From contig CAJUHY010000004.1 of NCBI GenBank assembly GCA_910585895.1, positions 1 through 64,000 of the forward strand: a stretch of DNA of 64,000 nucleotides, given 5' to 3'. The notes beneath the pieces are model-generated. The model was not told the origin of the DNA. It made no database searches and saw nothing but the letters and a program-made list of their open reading frames with translations. Source of the DNA: an uncultured Lachnospiraceae bacterium (lineage in GTDB: Bacteria; Bacillota; Clostridia; Lachnospirales; Lachnospiraceae). A program made the position numbers and the translations under genes. This document shows positions 43,518-52,634 of the stretch, piece after piece; position 1 is the stretch's first letter; every line of letters starts with the position of its first letter.

Positions 43518-44345
43518 ATGAAACCAAAATCTAAAAGTATTGTGCAGGAACTGATAGAGAACCGAACGCTGATAAGGAGTCTGGCAAAAAATGACTTTAG
43601 GACAAAATTTGCCGGCTCCTATCTGGGCACGGTGTGGGCGTTTGTACAGCCGGTAATCACGGTGCTGATTTACTGGTTTGTTTTTGATATGGCGATAGGA
43701 GCCACTGCCTCTATCCGCGGGGAGCTGCCTTTGCCCTATGTTCTGTGGCTGGTGGCGGGAATTGTGCCGTGGTTTTTCTTTTCGGACTGTGTCAGCGCCG
43801 GGACTGCAGTGTTGATGGAATACAATTATCTGGTAAAGAAAGTGATGTTTAACATTGATATTTTGCCGGTGATAAAGATATTTTCATCCATATTCGTGCA
43901 TGTGTTTTTTGTGGCGTTTATGGTAGCGCTGTTTATTTGTTATGGTTATTTTCCTGACTTTTATGTACTGCAGGTCATCTATTACAGCTTTGGCGTACTG
44001 CTGCTGGCATTGGGGATTAGTTATCTTACCAGTGCGGTGTCCGTATTTTTTCCGGACGTCAGGCAGATAGTAAATATTGCCCTGCAGGTGGGAATATGGG
44101 CAACGCCGATTATGTGGAAGCTGTCAGATATGCAGGAAAAGATACCTCATGCAGTACTGGTAGTGATAGAATTGAATCCGTTTTTTTATATTGTGCAGGG
44201 TTATCGGGAGGCTTTGATTGATAAGGTATGGTTTTTTGAGCATCCGTGGATGACCTTGTATTTTTGGTGTTTTACGGCAGCAATCTGCTTTTTGGGCGTG
44301 ACGGTATTTCGACGGCTGAAAGTACATTTTGCTGATGTGCTATGA
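43518..44345 (+). CDS. ABC-2 type polysaccharide exporter permease (Wzm-like)
   Basis: This 275-aa protein has six membrane helices in the ABC-2 pattern and the Wzm/TagG signature near the N-terminus (LAKNDFRTKFAGSYLGTVWAFVQPVITVLIYW, about 20-50, written here across its two halves). It would form the transmembrane channel exporting a finished, lipid-linked polysaccharide. Its ATPase partner, with a C-terminal extension, is the next gene; a repeat element sits in the 157-bp gap. A second permease of the same family occurs at 55861. Confidence 0.92.
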   Translation: MKPKSKSIVQELIENRTLIRSLAKNDFRTKFAGSYLGTVWAFVQPVITVLIYWFVFDMAIGATASIRGELPLPYVLWLVAGIVPWFFFSDCVSAGTAVLMEYNYLVKKVMFNIDILPVIKIFSSIFVHVFFVAFMVALFICYGYFPDFYVLQVIYYSFGVLLLALGISYLTSAVSVFFPDVRQIVNIALQVGIWATPIMWKLSDMQEKIPHAVLVVIELNPFFYIVQGYREALIDKVWFFEHPWMTLYFWCFTAAICFLGVTVFRRLKVHFADVL

Positions 44346-44497
44346 CATGAGGAGGGACCAGATGACCTGAGGGGGGACCCAACGAAGTTGGGGAGAGTCC
44401 TGAGGTCACCCATCGTTATCAGTGAAGTAAGTTTAAGCTGGGAGGGGCCCTGATGTCTCTGAGAACAGCCAAAGAAGTGCTATGACATAAGGAGGGA
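44337..44497 (+). repeat. Intergenic structured repeat with flanking direct repeats (R4)
   Basis: Outer stem GACCTGAGG (44364-44372) with CCTGAGGTC (44399-44407), one G-G mismatch. Internal loop GGGGA/GAGAGT. Inner hairpin CCCAAC-GAA-GTTGGG (44378-44392). Tail TCAGTGAAGTAAG. A second 3' module follows (44435-44479) ending CCAAAGAAGTG. The block is flanked by a 21-bp direct repeat, GTGCTATGACATGAGG... at 44337 and GTGCTATGACATAAGG... at 44477, one mismatch. The left copy contains the permease stop codon; the right copy gives the ribosome-binding site of the next gene. Confidence 0.75.
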
Positions 44498-44502
44498 ACG
44501 AT

Positions 44503-45765
44503 ATGGAACAGGCGGCAATCAAGGTGACGCAGGTCAGTAAAATATATAAACTCTATGATACGCCTTCCGCACGGCTCAAAGATGCGCTGGGGCTTGCCAG
44601 GAACAAAAACTACCGGGAGCATCAGGCGTTGCGGAGCGTGGACTTAGAGATTGGGAAGGGAGAGACCATCGGAATTATCGGCACCAATGGTTCCGGCAAA
44701 TCTACGCTCCTCAAAATCATCACGGGCGTGCTCGCGCCAACGGGCGGCACAGTGGAGGTGAAGGGCCGTATTTCTGCACTGCTGGAATTAGGAGCAGGTT
44801 TTAACCAGGAATATACGGGAATTGAGAATGTCTACCTGCAGGGTACGATGATGGGGTTTACCCGGGAAGAGATTGCTGGGAAGATGGACGATATTTTAGA
44901 GTTTGCGGACATTGGGGAGTTTGTCAACCAGCCCGTGAAGACGTATTCCAGCGGTATGTTTGTACGCCTGGCCTTTGCAGTGGCAATCAATATTGAGCCG
45001 GAAATCCTCATTGTGGATGAGGCGTTGTCCGTGGGAGACGTATTTTTTCAGGCCAAATGCTACCGTAAGTTTGAAGAATTTAAGGAGATGGGCAGAACAA
45101 TTCTTTTTGTCAGCCATGATTTAAGCAGCATCACCAAATACTGTGACAGGGCTGTTCTCCTGAACAAAGGCGTAAAGGTGATGGAGGGAACGCCCAAGGA
45201 GGCGGTGGACCGCTATAAGATGGCACTGGTGGAGCAGAAGGAAGCAGAACGCCTGGAAAATACAGCATTGTGGAAGCCCAAAGATTCCGCCGGTAAATGG
45301 AGAGACAATATCAGTATCAATCCCGAGACGTTAGAGTATGGAGATAAACGAGCGGAAATCATAGATTTTGCCATAGCAGACGAGACCGGCAAACTGTCAA
45401 ATGTGATTGAGAAAGGCGCGCCGTTCACGATTAAGATGAAAGTGCAGTTCCATGAAGATGTGGCAGAGCCGATTTTTGCATTTACCTTAAAAAATCTTAT
45501 GGGAATTGAGCTTACCGGCACCAATACTATGATTGAGAAAAAGATGTTTGAGCCGGTGAAAAAAGGTGATACAAAAATCATCAGCTTTTCCCAGAAAATG
45601 ACGCTGCAGGGTGGGGAATACCTGTTGTCTTTTGGCTGCACGGGATATGAGAAGGAAGAGTTCAAGGTGCACCACAGGCTTTATGATGTGTGCAGCCTGG
45701 GAGTTGTTTCTGAGAAAAATACAGTGGGATATTTCGATATGGAATCCACTGTGGAGATAGAGTAG
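44503..45765 (+). CDS. ABC polysaccharide exporter ATPase with C-terminal Wzt-type domain
   Basis: This 420-aa protein has an N-terminal nucleotide-binding domain (about 1-240) with Walker A GTNGSGKS (60-67), signature YSSGMFVRLAFA, Walker B ILIVDEALSVGD and the switch FVSHD. A C-terminal beta domain (about 270-420) follows, with KRAEIIDFAIADETG, FAFTLKNLMGIELTGTNT and GGEYLLSFG, matching the Wzt_C domain. In E. coli O8/O9a that domain recognises the capped end of the polysaccharide before export. Here a methyltransferase-kinase-like gene lies 2.5 kb downstream. AAGGAGGG precedes the ATG. Confidence 0.92.
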   Translation: MEQAAIKVTQVSKIYKLYDTPSARLKDALGLARNKNYREHQALRSVDLEIGKGETIGIIGTNGSGKSTLLKIITGVLAPTGGTVEVKGRISALLELGAGFNQEYTGIENVYLQGTMMGFTREEIAGKMDDILEFADIGEFVNQPVKTYSSGMFVRLAFAVAINIEPEILIVDEALSVGDVFFQAKCYRKFEEFKEMGRTILFVSHDLSSITKYCDRAVLLNKGVKVMEGTPKEAVDRYKMALVEQKEAERLENTALWKPKDSAGKWRDNISINPETLEYGDKRAEIIDFAIADETGKLSNVIEKGAPFTIKMKVQFHEDVAEPIFAFTLKNLMGIELTGTNTMIEKKMFEPVKKGDTKIISFSQKMTLQGGEYLLSFGCTGYEKEEFKVHHRLYDVCSLGVVSEKNTVGYFDMESTVEIE

Positions 45766-45778
45766 AGGGACAGGACGT

Positions 45779-48214
45779 ATGCTGGAAAAGTTTAATGTAG
45801 TAAGAGTCAGATTTCATATAGAAGAAGATGATGTGCTGGTAATTCAGGGCTGGAAATATGGAATGTCAGAGAAAGAAGAGCTGGCTGTGACCCTGGATGG
45901 GAAGCAGCTTCCTCTGCAAACGGAGAAGTATGACGGTATGGAAGTACGCCAGCGTTATATGGTTTATGACTTGGGCATTGAGGAAGAATATTTTCTGTAT
46001 GTGAAGCTGCCCCGGGATTTTGCGTGCAAGAAGGAACTTCAGCTGCGGGCAGGAAAGCAGCTTATCCGCAGTTTTAAGGTATCGGAGCTGCGCAGGCAGC
46101 AGCGGGAACTGGATTTGTTCGTGGAACAGACGGTACTTACTAAGGGACAGTGTTATATCAAAGGATGGGCGGCCTGCAATGAGCCCATCGCTATTCGGGC
46201 ATTTGGTCCCGGAGGTAAAGAATTGCCCTGTGAAGTTTCCTGGCATGAGCGCAGGGATGTGGCCCAGGTCTACCGCGAAGTAAAGCATATGCCCGATGCG
46301 GGTTTTGAAGTGAGACTGCCTCATCGCGGTCTGTCTCAGGTAAAGCTGGAATTTGCAGGTCATTGCCGCAGGAGCAGAACAAAGATTCCCATAGTGACAA
46401 CGTTTTTGTTTGAAAATGTAATGGGGAGCAGTTATCTCGGCAAGGGGATGCGTTTCCTGCAGCGTCACGGTCTCAAAGAATTCAGCGCCCGCACCATGCA
46501 GGTACTGCTGCAGAAATCCGCCCCGCAGGGAGATTATGAGAAATACCGCCGCGCCGTGGCTCCGACAGAGGAGCAATTAAATCAGCAGCGTAAGCACAGA
46601 TGGGACAATCCGCCGCTGTTTTCTATTGTCGTACCCTTATATCGTACGCCCATCAAATATCTGGAGCAGCTGGTAAAGTCTATCCAGTCGCAGACTTATG
46701 GCAACTGGGAACTGTGCCTGTCGGACGGAAGCGGAGCAGATTCTCCCTTAGAGGGCTATCTGAACAGACTGAAACAGCGTGAAAGTCGCGTGAAAGTCGT
46801 GTGTCATGGGAGCTCATTACAGATATCTGATAATACGAATGCAGCAATCCGCGAGGCTGCTGGAGATTATCTTGTCTTTGCGGATCATGATGATTTGCTG
46901 GCAGAGGATGCATTGTATGAATGCGCCAGGGTACTGCAGGAGCAGCCGGAGACAGAACTGATTTACTCGGATGAGGACAAGGTCTCCATGAATGGGAAAC
47001 GGTATTTTCAGCCTCATTTCAAGTCAGATTATAACCCGGATCTTCTGTGCAGCATGAATTATTTCTGCCACCTGATGGTAGTCAGGCGTTCGCTTGCCGA
47101 ACAGGCTGGATTGCTGGACGGAGCGTTTGATGGAGCGCAGGATTACGATTTTGTACTGCGATGTACCGAACATACTGACAGGATTGTCCATATTCCCAAG
47201 GCGCTGTATCATTGGCGGGCTCATGAGCATTCTACAGCGGAGAATCCAGAGAGCAAGCGGTATGCCTTTGAGGCGGGGATGCGGGCTGTTCAGGCACATT
47301 ATGACAGGAGAAATCTCCCGGCAAAAGTGGAGATGGGAAAGTATCTTGGTCTTTACCGGACTACCTGGCTGTGGAAGGAACAGCCGCTGGTTTCCATACT
47401 GATTCCCAACAAAGACCATACCGAAGATCTTGATAAATGTATAAGTTCCATTGAGCAGAAATCATCTTACCGGAATTATGAATATATCATTATCGAAAAT
47501 AACAGCGAATTAGAGGAGACCTTTGCTTATTATGACAAACTGCAGGCAGAAAATGAGAAAGCCCATGTTGTGTACTGGAAAGGGGAATTCAATTTCTCGG
47601 CAATCAACAATTTTGGCGCCGGGTTTGCCCAAGGGGATTATCTCCTGCTGTTGAATAACGATACAGAAATCATCCATCCTGACTGCTTGTGGCAGCTTTT
47701 AGGCTACTGTATGCGGGAGGATGTAGGTGCGGTAGGCGCAAGGCTTTACTACGAGGACGGTACGATTCAGCACGCAGGGGTGGTTCTGGGGTTCGGGGGA
47801 ATTGCCGGCCACACGTTTATCGGTTTTGACCACAATGCCAACGGTTATTTTTCGAGAATTATCTGTGCACAGGATTACAGTGCGGTTACGGCGGCATGTA
47901 TGATGACGAAAAAGTCTGTCTATGAGGCGGTTGGCGGGCTCACGGAAGAGCTTGTGGTAGCGTTTAACGACATTGATTATTGCATGAAAGTGCGGGAATT
48001 GGGGAAATTGGTAGTCTATAACCCTTATGCACAGCTCTATCATTATGAATCCAAGTCACGCGGTCTTGAGGATTCTCCCCAAAAGCAGGAGCGTTATTAT
48101 AAGGAAATGAAATATTTTGTAACCAAATGGAAAGAATGTCTGGACAATGGAGACCCTTATTATAATCCCAACCTTACGCTGTCAAAGGCAGATTTTTCCC
48201 TGAAACAGGTATAG
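45779..48214 (+). CDS. Two-domain GT2 glycosyltransferase
   Basis: This 811-aa protein has an N-terminal beta-rich accessory region (about 1-220), also suggested in the methyltransferase and galactofuranosyltransferase of this locus. GT-A domain 1 (about 275-520) has IVVPLYRTPIKYLEQL, LSDGSGAD, FADHDDLLAEDAL, YSDEDK and GAQDYDFVLR. GT-A domain 2 (about 535-800) has ILIPNKDHTEDLDKCI, LLLNNDTEIIHPDCL and FNDIDYCMKVRELG. Both domains retain acidic metal sites, unlike the relative at 29205. Such bifunctional enzymes often polymerise rhamnans with two linkages. It begins 13 bp after the Wzt-like gene. Confidence 0.9.
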   Translation: MLEKFNVVRVRFHIEEDDVLVIQGWKYGMSEKEELAVTLDGKQLPLQTEKYDGMEVRQRYMVYDLGIEEEYFLYVKLPRDFACKKELQLRAGKQLIRSFKVSELRRQQRELDLFVEQTVLTKGQCYIKGWAACNEPIAIRAFGPGGKELPCEVSWHERRDVAQVYREVKHMPDAGFEVRLPHRGLSQVKLEFAGHCRRSRTKIPIVTTFLFENVMGSSYLGKGMRFLQRHGLKEFSARTMQVLLQKSAPQGDYEKYRRAVAPTEEQLNQQRKHRWDNPPLFSIVVPLYRTPIKYLEQLVKSIQSQTYGNWELCLSDGSGADSPLEGYLNRLKQRESRVKVVCHGSSLQISDNTNAAIREAAGDYLVFADHDDLLAEDALYECARVLQEQPETELIYSDEDKVSMNGKRYFQPHFKSDYNPDLLCSMNYFCHLMVVRRSLAEQAGLLDGAFDGAQDYDFVLRCTEHTDRIVHIPKALYHWRAHEHSTAENPESKRYAFEAGMRAVQAHYDRRNLPAKVEMGKYLGLYRTTWLWKEQPLVSILIPNKDHTEDLDKCISSIEQKSSYRNYEYIIIENNSELEETFAYYDKLQAENEKAHVVYWKGEFNFSAINNFGAGFAQGDYLLLLNNDTEIIHPDCLWQLLGYCMREDVGAVGARLYYEDGTIQHAGVVLGFGGIAGHTFIGFDHNANGYFSRIICAQDYSAVTAACMMTKKSVYEAVGGLTEELVVAFNDIDYCMKVRELGKLVVYNPYAQLYHYESKSRGLEDSPQKQERYYKEMKYFVTKWKECLDNGDPYYNPNLTLSKADFSLKQV

Positions 48215-48236
48215 GCTGCAGAGAACGGAGGAAGTT

Positions 48237-50390
48237 ATGGAGCGAATCGGAAATGTCATTCTGGATGATACCCACTATCCGGGAGAAGATCTCTACAGTG
48301 ACGGAGCAGTGGAAGACCATATTCTGGAACTGGTGAAGACTTATCCTGAGACGGAATATCCGCAGGTGATTGCGCAGGAAAGGGACTGGGCAGTGATGTA
48401 CCATCTCGCACACGAGCGTGAGAATATTTTGAGCTGGTATCCGTTTGCACCTGGAGCGAAGGTGTTGGAGGTTGGTTCCGGCTGCGGCGCCGTCACTGGG
48501 GCAGTGGCTGCGACTGCCCGGTCTGTAACCTGTATTGACCTCTCCAAGAAACGAAGCATGGTCAATGCCGTCCGCCATAAGGATAGCAGCAATATTACCA
48601 TTTGTCTGGGCAACTTTCAGGATGTGGAGAAGGACCTGGAGAATGATTTTGACTATGCAACGCTGATTGGCGTGTTTGAGTACGGCAAGGGCTATATTGG
48701 CGGGGAAAAGCCGTACCATGGTTTTCTGACCACGGTCATGGAGCATGTACGTCCCGGCGGAAAGCTTCTGCTTGCCATTGAAAATAAATTTGGTCTCAAA
48801 TACTGGGCAGGTTGTCGGGAGGACCACGCAGGCATGTATTTTGAAGGTCTGGAAGGTTATCAGCACACGGAAAATGTCCGTACTTTTTCCCGGCCGGAAC
48901 TGATACGGATTATGGAGGAATGCGGATATACGGATTACAAATTCTATTATCCGTATCCCGACTATAAATTTCCAGCAGCCGTGTATTCGGACAACTATCT
49001 GCCGCAGCCAGGAGAACTGAACCGCAATATCTGCAATTTTGACAGGGACCGTCTGGTACTGATGGATGAAGGGAAGGTCTTCGACCAGATTTTGCAGGAC
49101 CATTTGTTTCCCCTGTATGCCAATTCATTTTTTGTGGAGATTACCAAACCAGGCATAGATGAGTCGCAGCCTGAGCAGCTGCTCTATACGAAATATTCCA
49201 GCGGACGCAGCAAGCAATTTTCTATACAGACCCGCATTGTCCGGGACAGGGATGGGAAGAATATTGTATATAAGAAAGCAGAATATGCCGAAGGGCAGAA
49301 ACATCTTGGGCATATCGCCGAGGCGGCAAAGCAGCTTGATGATGTGTGGAAGGAGTATGGACAGTTCTCGGTAAACCGCTGCGTGTCCAGAGATGGACGC
49401 GTTGAGTTTGAATATTTGCAGGGGATTACTGTAGAAGAAGAACTTGATGGTTTGCTGTCTCAGGGAAATACACAGGAGGCGGCAAAAGTTCTCCGAGAAG
49501 CGGCGGGCAGGATTTGTGGCAGCGCCAGGACCGAGCAATTCAAGGTAACGCCGGAGTTTAAACAGGTTTTTGGCGAGGCGCAGATTCCCGCAGGAGAACC
49601 CTCCTTTACAGTGGCGGACATCGATTTGATTTTTTCCAATCTTCGTAAAACGGCGGATGGCAAGTGGAACGTGTTGGATTATGAATGGACGTTTTTCTTT
49701 GCAGTCCCGGTAAAATATATTTTATTCCGCGCACTGCACTATTACCTGGAAAGCGCTCCTATCCGCGCGGAATTTGGCAAATTGTTTGATTTTTACGAGG
49801 AATACGGCATTACGCGGGAGCAGCGGGAAATTTACCGGCAGATGGAACTTCATTTTCAGAAGTATGTCGCGGGTTCCGGTATTTCTCCCGGAAGCCTCTA
49901 CTGTACGATGGGCAAACCGGCGCTTCCATTGGGGCAGCTGCTGGCGGAGACGGAGCGAAGGAAAGTTCAGGTGTATCTTGATTATGGGCAGGGCTTTTGC
50001 GAGGAGAATTCCTACTTTGTGGAGCAAAAAAACGGCAAAGAAACGCATTACATTGTCACAATTCCCGAACAGGCAGTTGGTGTGACGATTGACCCGGCAT
50101 TCAGCGCATGTTTTCTGAAAGATGTAAGCCTGACCTGGATAGGGGAAGAGGGGCAGAATCTTGCGCCGGTTCTTTATGAAACCACCGGATACCGGGCAGG
50201 AGCGGACGGATATGTGTTTGACAATTGTGACCCAAAGATTATAATAAAGTCAATGATGGAGACGAGCCGCAGGATAGAGGTTTCCTACCGCATTAATCTT
50301 CTGGAGGAGGAGACGGTGGAGCTCTTACTGGGCAAAATGGATACGAAAGGGCGCGACAGGAAGAAAGTGCGCAGGTTGATAAAAGGGTAA
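48237..50390 (+). CDS. Methyltransferase with C-terminal kinase-like domain (WbdD-like arrangement)
   Basis: In this 717-aa protein the N-terminal class I methyltransferase (about 40-230) has the SAM loop VLEVGSGCG (76-84) and LLAIENKFGLKYW. The central part (about 340-560) shows kinase-like motifs: a Lys in IVYKKAEY (346/347), a hinge-like FEYLQGITVEEEL, a catalytic-loop-like ADIDLIFSNL (D463, N468) and LDYEWTF (D481), as in aminoglycoside-phosphotransferase folds. The last 150 residues look beta-rich. This layout and size recall WbdD, which caps E. coli O9a with methyl-phosphate and stops chain growth. The kinase call is my inference from motifs. GGAGGAAG precedes the ATG. Confidence 0.75.
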   Translation: MERIGNVILDDTHYPGEDLYSDGAVEDHILELVKTYPETEYPQVIAQERDWAVMYHLAHERENILSWYPFAPGAKVLEVGSGCGAVTGAVAATARSVTCIDLSKKRSMVNAVRHKDSSNITICLGNFQDVEKDLENDFDYATLIGVFEYGKGYIGGEKPYHGFLTTVMEHVRPGGKLLLAIENKFGLKYWAGCREDHAGMYFEGLEGYQHTENVRTFSRPELIRIMEECGYTDYKFYYPYPDYKFPAAVYSDNYLPQPGELNRNICNFDRDRLVLMDEGKVFDQILQDHLFPLYANSFFVEITKPGIDESQPEQLLYTKYSSGRSKQFSIQTRIVRDRDGKNIVYKKAEYAEGQKHLGHIAEAAKQLDDVWKEYGQFSVNRCVSRDGRVEFEYLQGITVEEELDGLLSQGNTQEAAKVLREAAGRICGSARTEQFKVTPEFKQVFGEAQIPAGEPSFTVADIDLIFSNLRKTADGKWNVLDYEWTFFFAVPVKYILFRALHYYLESAPIRAEFGKLFDFYEEYGITREQREIYRQMELHFQKYVAGSGISPGSLYCTMGKPALPLGQLLAETERRKVQVYLDYGQGFCEENSYFVEQKNGKETHYIVTIPEQAVGVTIDPAFSACFLKDVSLTWIGEEGQNLAPVLYETTGYRAGADGYVFDNCDPKIIIKSMMETSRRIEVSYRINLLEEETVELLLGKMDTKGRDRKKVRRLIKG

Positions 50391-50394
50391 GTAT

Positions 50395-51753
50395 ATGGGA
50401 AGAAGAGAGCAATACAAACATTTATTGAATCTGTTTGCGAACACTATCATGCTGCTTATCGAAGCAGCTATGTTCGGATACATGTGGTATCAGGTATATA
50501 CGCCGATGCTGCATAAGGCAAGCCGTTTCTGGAACAGGGGTAACTGGGCGGTTATCGGCATGTATGTATTGATTATGTACTTTTTTACGAGGACATATGG
50601 CGGTTACCGTATCGGCTATCTGCGTATCACGGACATCTGCCTGTCCCAGATTCTCGCGATATTTTCTGCCAATGTTGTCGGTTATATTCAGGTTTGTATG
50701 ATTGCCAATGATTATATGCCGGTCCATCCAATGGCGGCGCTGATGGGGGCTGAGCTTCTGGTAATTCTGCCAGGCGTTTATCTGGTGAGATTCATTTATA
50801 CCAGGCTTTACCCTCCCAGGAGGATGATTGTCATTTATGGGCAGCATTCGCCGGATGATTTAATTGACAAAATCAATTCCCGCAAGGACAAATACAATGT
50901 CTGTGCCACAGCGAGCGTGTATATGGGCTACAAGGAGTTGTATAGGAAAATTATGGATTACGATGCGGTGGTGCTCTGCGACCTGCCTACGAAAATGCGT
51001 AATCCCATTCTTAAGTTTTGCTTTGACCAAGGCAAAAGGACATATATTACGCCGAAAATTTCAGACATTATCCTTACCGGGACGGAGCGGATTCATCTCT
51101 TTGATTCGCCCTTGATGCTCTCAAGAAACAGAGGACTGACAATTGAGCAGCGGTTTATTAAGAGGACCATGGATATTGTACTGTCCTCCATAGCCATCGT
51201 CATCTCTTCTCCTGTATTGTTGCTGATTGCAGCAAGCATCAAGCTCTATGACAAGGGACCGGTGTTCTATACCCAGGAACGTCTCACCAGGGATGGCGAG
51301 ATTTTTCGTATTATCAAATTCCGCAGTATGCGCATGGATTCAGAAAAAGATGGGGCGCAGCTTGCCAGAAAGGATGATGACCGCATCACTCCGGTTGGCA
51401 GGATTATCCGGCGGACGCATTTTGACGAACTGCCCCAGATTTTTAATATACTGAAAGGAGAAATGTCTTTCGTCGGTCCGCGTCCGGAGCGGGAGCAGAT
51501 TGCCCACGAATATGAACAGGTTATTCCGGAGTTCAGCTTCCGCCTGAAGGTAAAAGCAGGACTGACCGGATATGCACAGGTTTACGGGAAATACAATACC
51601 ACGCCTTACGATAAGCTGAAATTGGACCTGACGTATATTGAGAGTTACTCCTTCTGGCTGGACATTAAGCTGATGCTGATGACGTTTAAAATTATATTCC
51701 AGAAAGAAAACACGGAAGGGATTGATAAGAATCAGGTTACTGCCGTAAAATGA
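50395..51753 (+). CDS. Polyprenyl-phosphate sugar-1-phosphate transferase (WcaJ/TuaA type)
   Basis: This 452-aa priming enzyme transfers a sugar-1-phosphate to undecaprenyl phosphate to start glycan assembly. It has four N-terminal membrane helices (about 12-145), a Rossmann-like middle segment (MIVIYGQHSPDDLID) and a re-entrant membrane helix (about 260-285). The C-terminal catalytic domain has KFRSMRMDSE, RTHFDELPQIFNILKGEMS, FVGPRPERE and KAGLTGYAQVYGKYNT, the diagnostic bacterial sugar transferase set. It starts 4 bp after the methyltransferase-kinase gene. It is the only initiating enzyme seen in the window. Confidence 0.95.
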   Translation: MGRREQYKHLLNLFANTIMLLIEAAMFGYMWYQVYTPMLHKASRFWNRGNWAVIGMYVLIMYFFTRTYGGYRIGYLRITDICLSQILAIFSANVVGYIQVCMIANDYMPVHPMAALMGAELLVILPGVYLVRFIYTRLYPPRRMIVIYGQHSPDDLIDKINSRKDKYNVCATASVYMGYKELYRKIMDYDAVVLCDLPTKMRNPILKFCFDQGKRTYITPKISDIILTGTERIHLFDSPLMLSRNRGLTIEQRFIKRTMDIVLSSIAIVISSPVLLLIAASIKLYDKGPVFYTQERLTRDGEIFRIIKFRSMRMDSEKDGAQLARKDDDRITPVGRIIRRTHFDELPQIFNILKGEMSFVGPRPEREQIAHEYEQVIPEFSFRLKVKAGLTGYAQVYGKYNTTPYDKLKLDLTYIESYSFWLDIKLMLMTFKIIFQKENTEGIDKNQVTAVK

Positions 51754-51780
51754 CCAAACAGATAAAATAAGGAGAATCAC

Positions 51781-52530
51781 ATGAATAGCCAGATAACTGT
51801 ATCCGTAATTATGCCGGCGTACAATGCTGAAAAATATATTGCACAGGCGATTGAGTCCGTATTATTCCAGAACGTGCCGCTGGAACTGCTGGTGATTGAT
51901 GATTGTTCTTCGGACCATACGGCGGAAGTGGCCAGACGGTATGCAGATGGGAAAAAAGTGATACTCATCTGCAATGACAGAAACCTGGGAGTGGCGGAAA
52001 GCCGCAACATAGGGATACGGCGCGCTGTGGGGAAGTATGTGGCATTTCTTGATGCAGATGATTGGTGGTGTGAGGGAAAGTTAGAAGCGCAGTGCCAAAA
52101 ACTCGAAGGGTCAGATTCTGTGCTCTGCTGTACCGCCCGGGAATTGATGAGTTCAGATGGGACGTCCCAGAACAAGGTTATAGAGGCGCCTGAGAAAATC
52201 ACATATTCCATGCTGCTGCGGACCAACAGCATTCCCTGTTCTTCCGTATTGCTGGAAACCCGGGTGGCGAAAGAGTTCTATATGTGCCATGATGAACTGC
52301 ATGAAGATTATATTCTGTGGCTGCGCGTACTGCAGAAGTATGGCGCGGCAATCGGCATAAATAAGCCTTTCCTGTTTAGCCGTATGAGCCAGGGAGGCAA
52401 GTCCAGAAACAAACTGAAGTCAGCGAAGATGCAGTTTGGCGTGTACCGTTATATGGGATTTGGCATTATTGCCTCCTGCTATTATTTCCTGATGTATGCC
52501 ATAAACGGCGTCAGGAAGTATAGAGCATAA
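51781..52530 (+). CDS. GT2-family glycosyltransferase
   Basis: This 249-aa single-domain GT-A enzyme has VIMPAYNAEKYIAQAIES, IDDCSSDHT, GVAESRNIGIRRA and the metal-binding FLDADDWWCEGKL (about 86-98). Its C-terminus (YHMGFGIIASCYYFLMYAI-like, actually YMGFGIIASCYYFLMYAI) is hydrophobic and may anchor it to the membrane. AAGGAG precedes the ATG, 27 bp after the priming transferase. Donor and acceptor are unknown. It is followed by a 104-bp A+T-rich gap in which a weak promoter is possible. Confidence 0.87.
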   Translation: MNSQITVSVIMPAYNAEKYIAQAIESVLFQNVPLELLVIDDCSSDHTAEVARRYADGKKVILICNDRNLGVAESRNIGIRRAVGKYVAFLDADDWWCEGKLEAQCQKLEGSDSVLCCTARELMSSDGTSQNKVIEAPEKITYSMLLRTNSIPCSSVLLETRVAKEFYMCHDELHEDYILWLRVLQKYGAAIGINKPFLFSRMSQGGKSRNKLKSAKMQFGVYRYMGFGIIASCYYFLMYAINGVRKYRA

Positions 52531-52634
52531 GGGCTGGGCAATTTTGTTGCATTTATAAGATAAGTGTGATATATTTATAAAAATGTGGCAATCTATACTA
52601 TAGAAATATATTCGAGAGGATACGGAGGAAAAAA

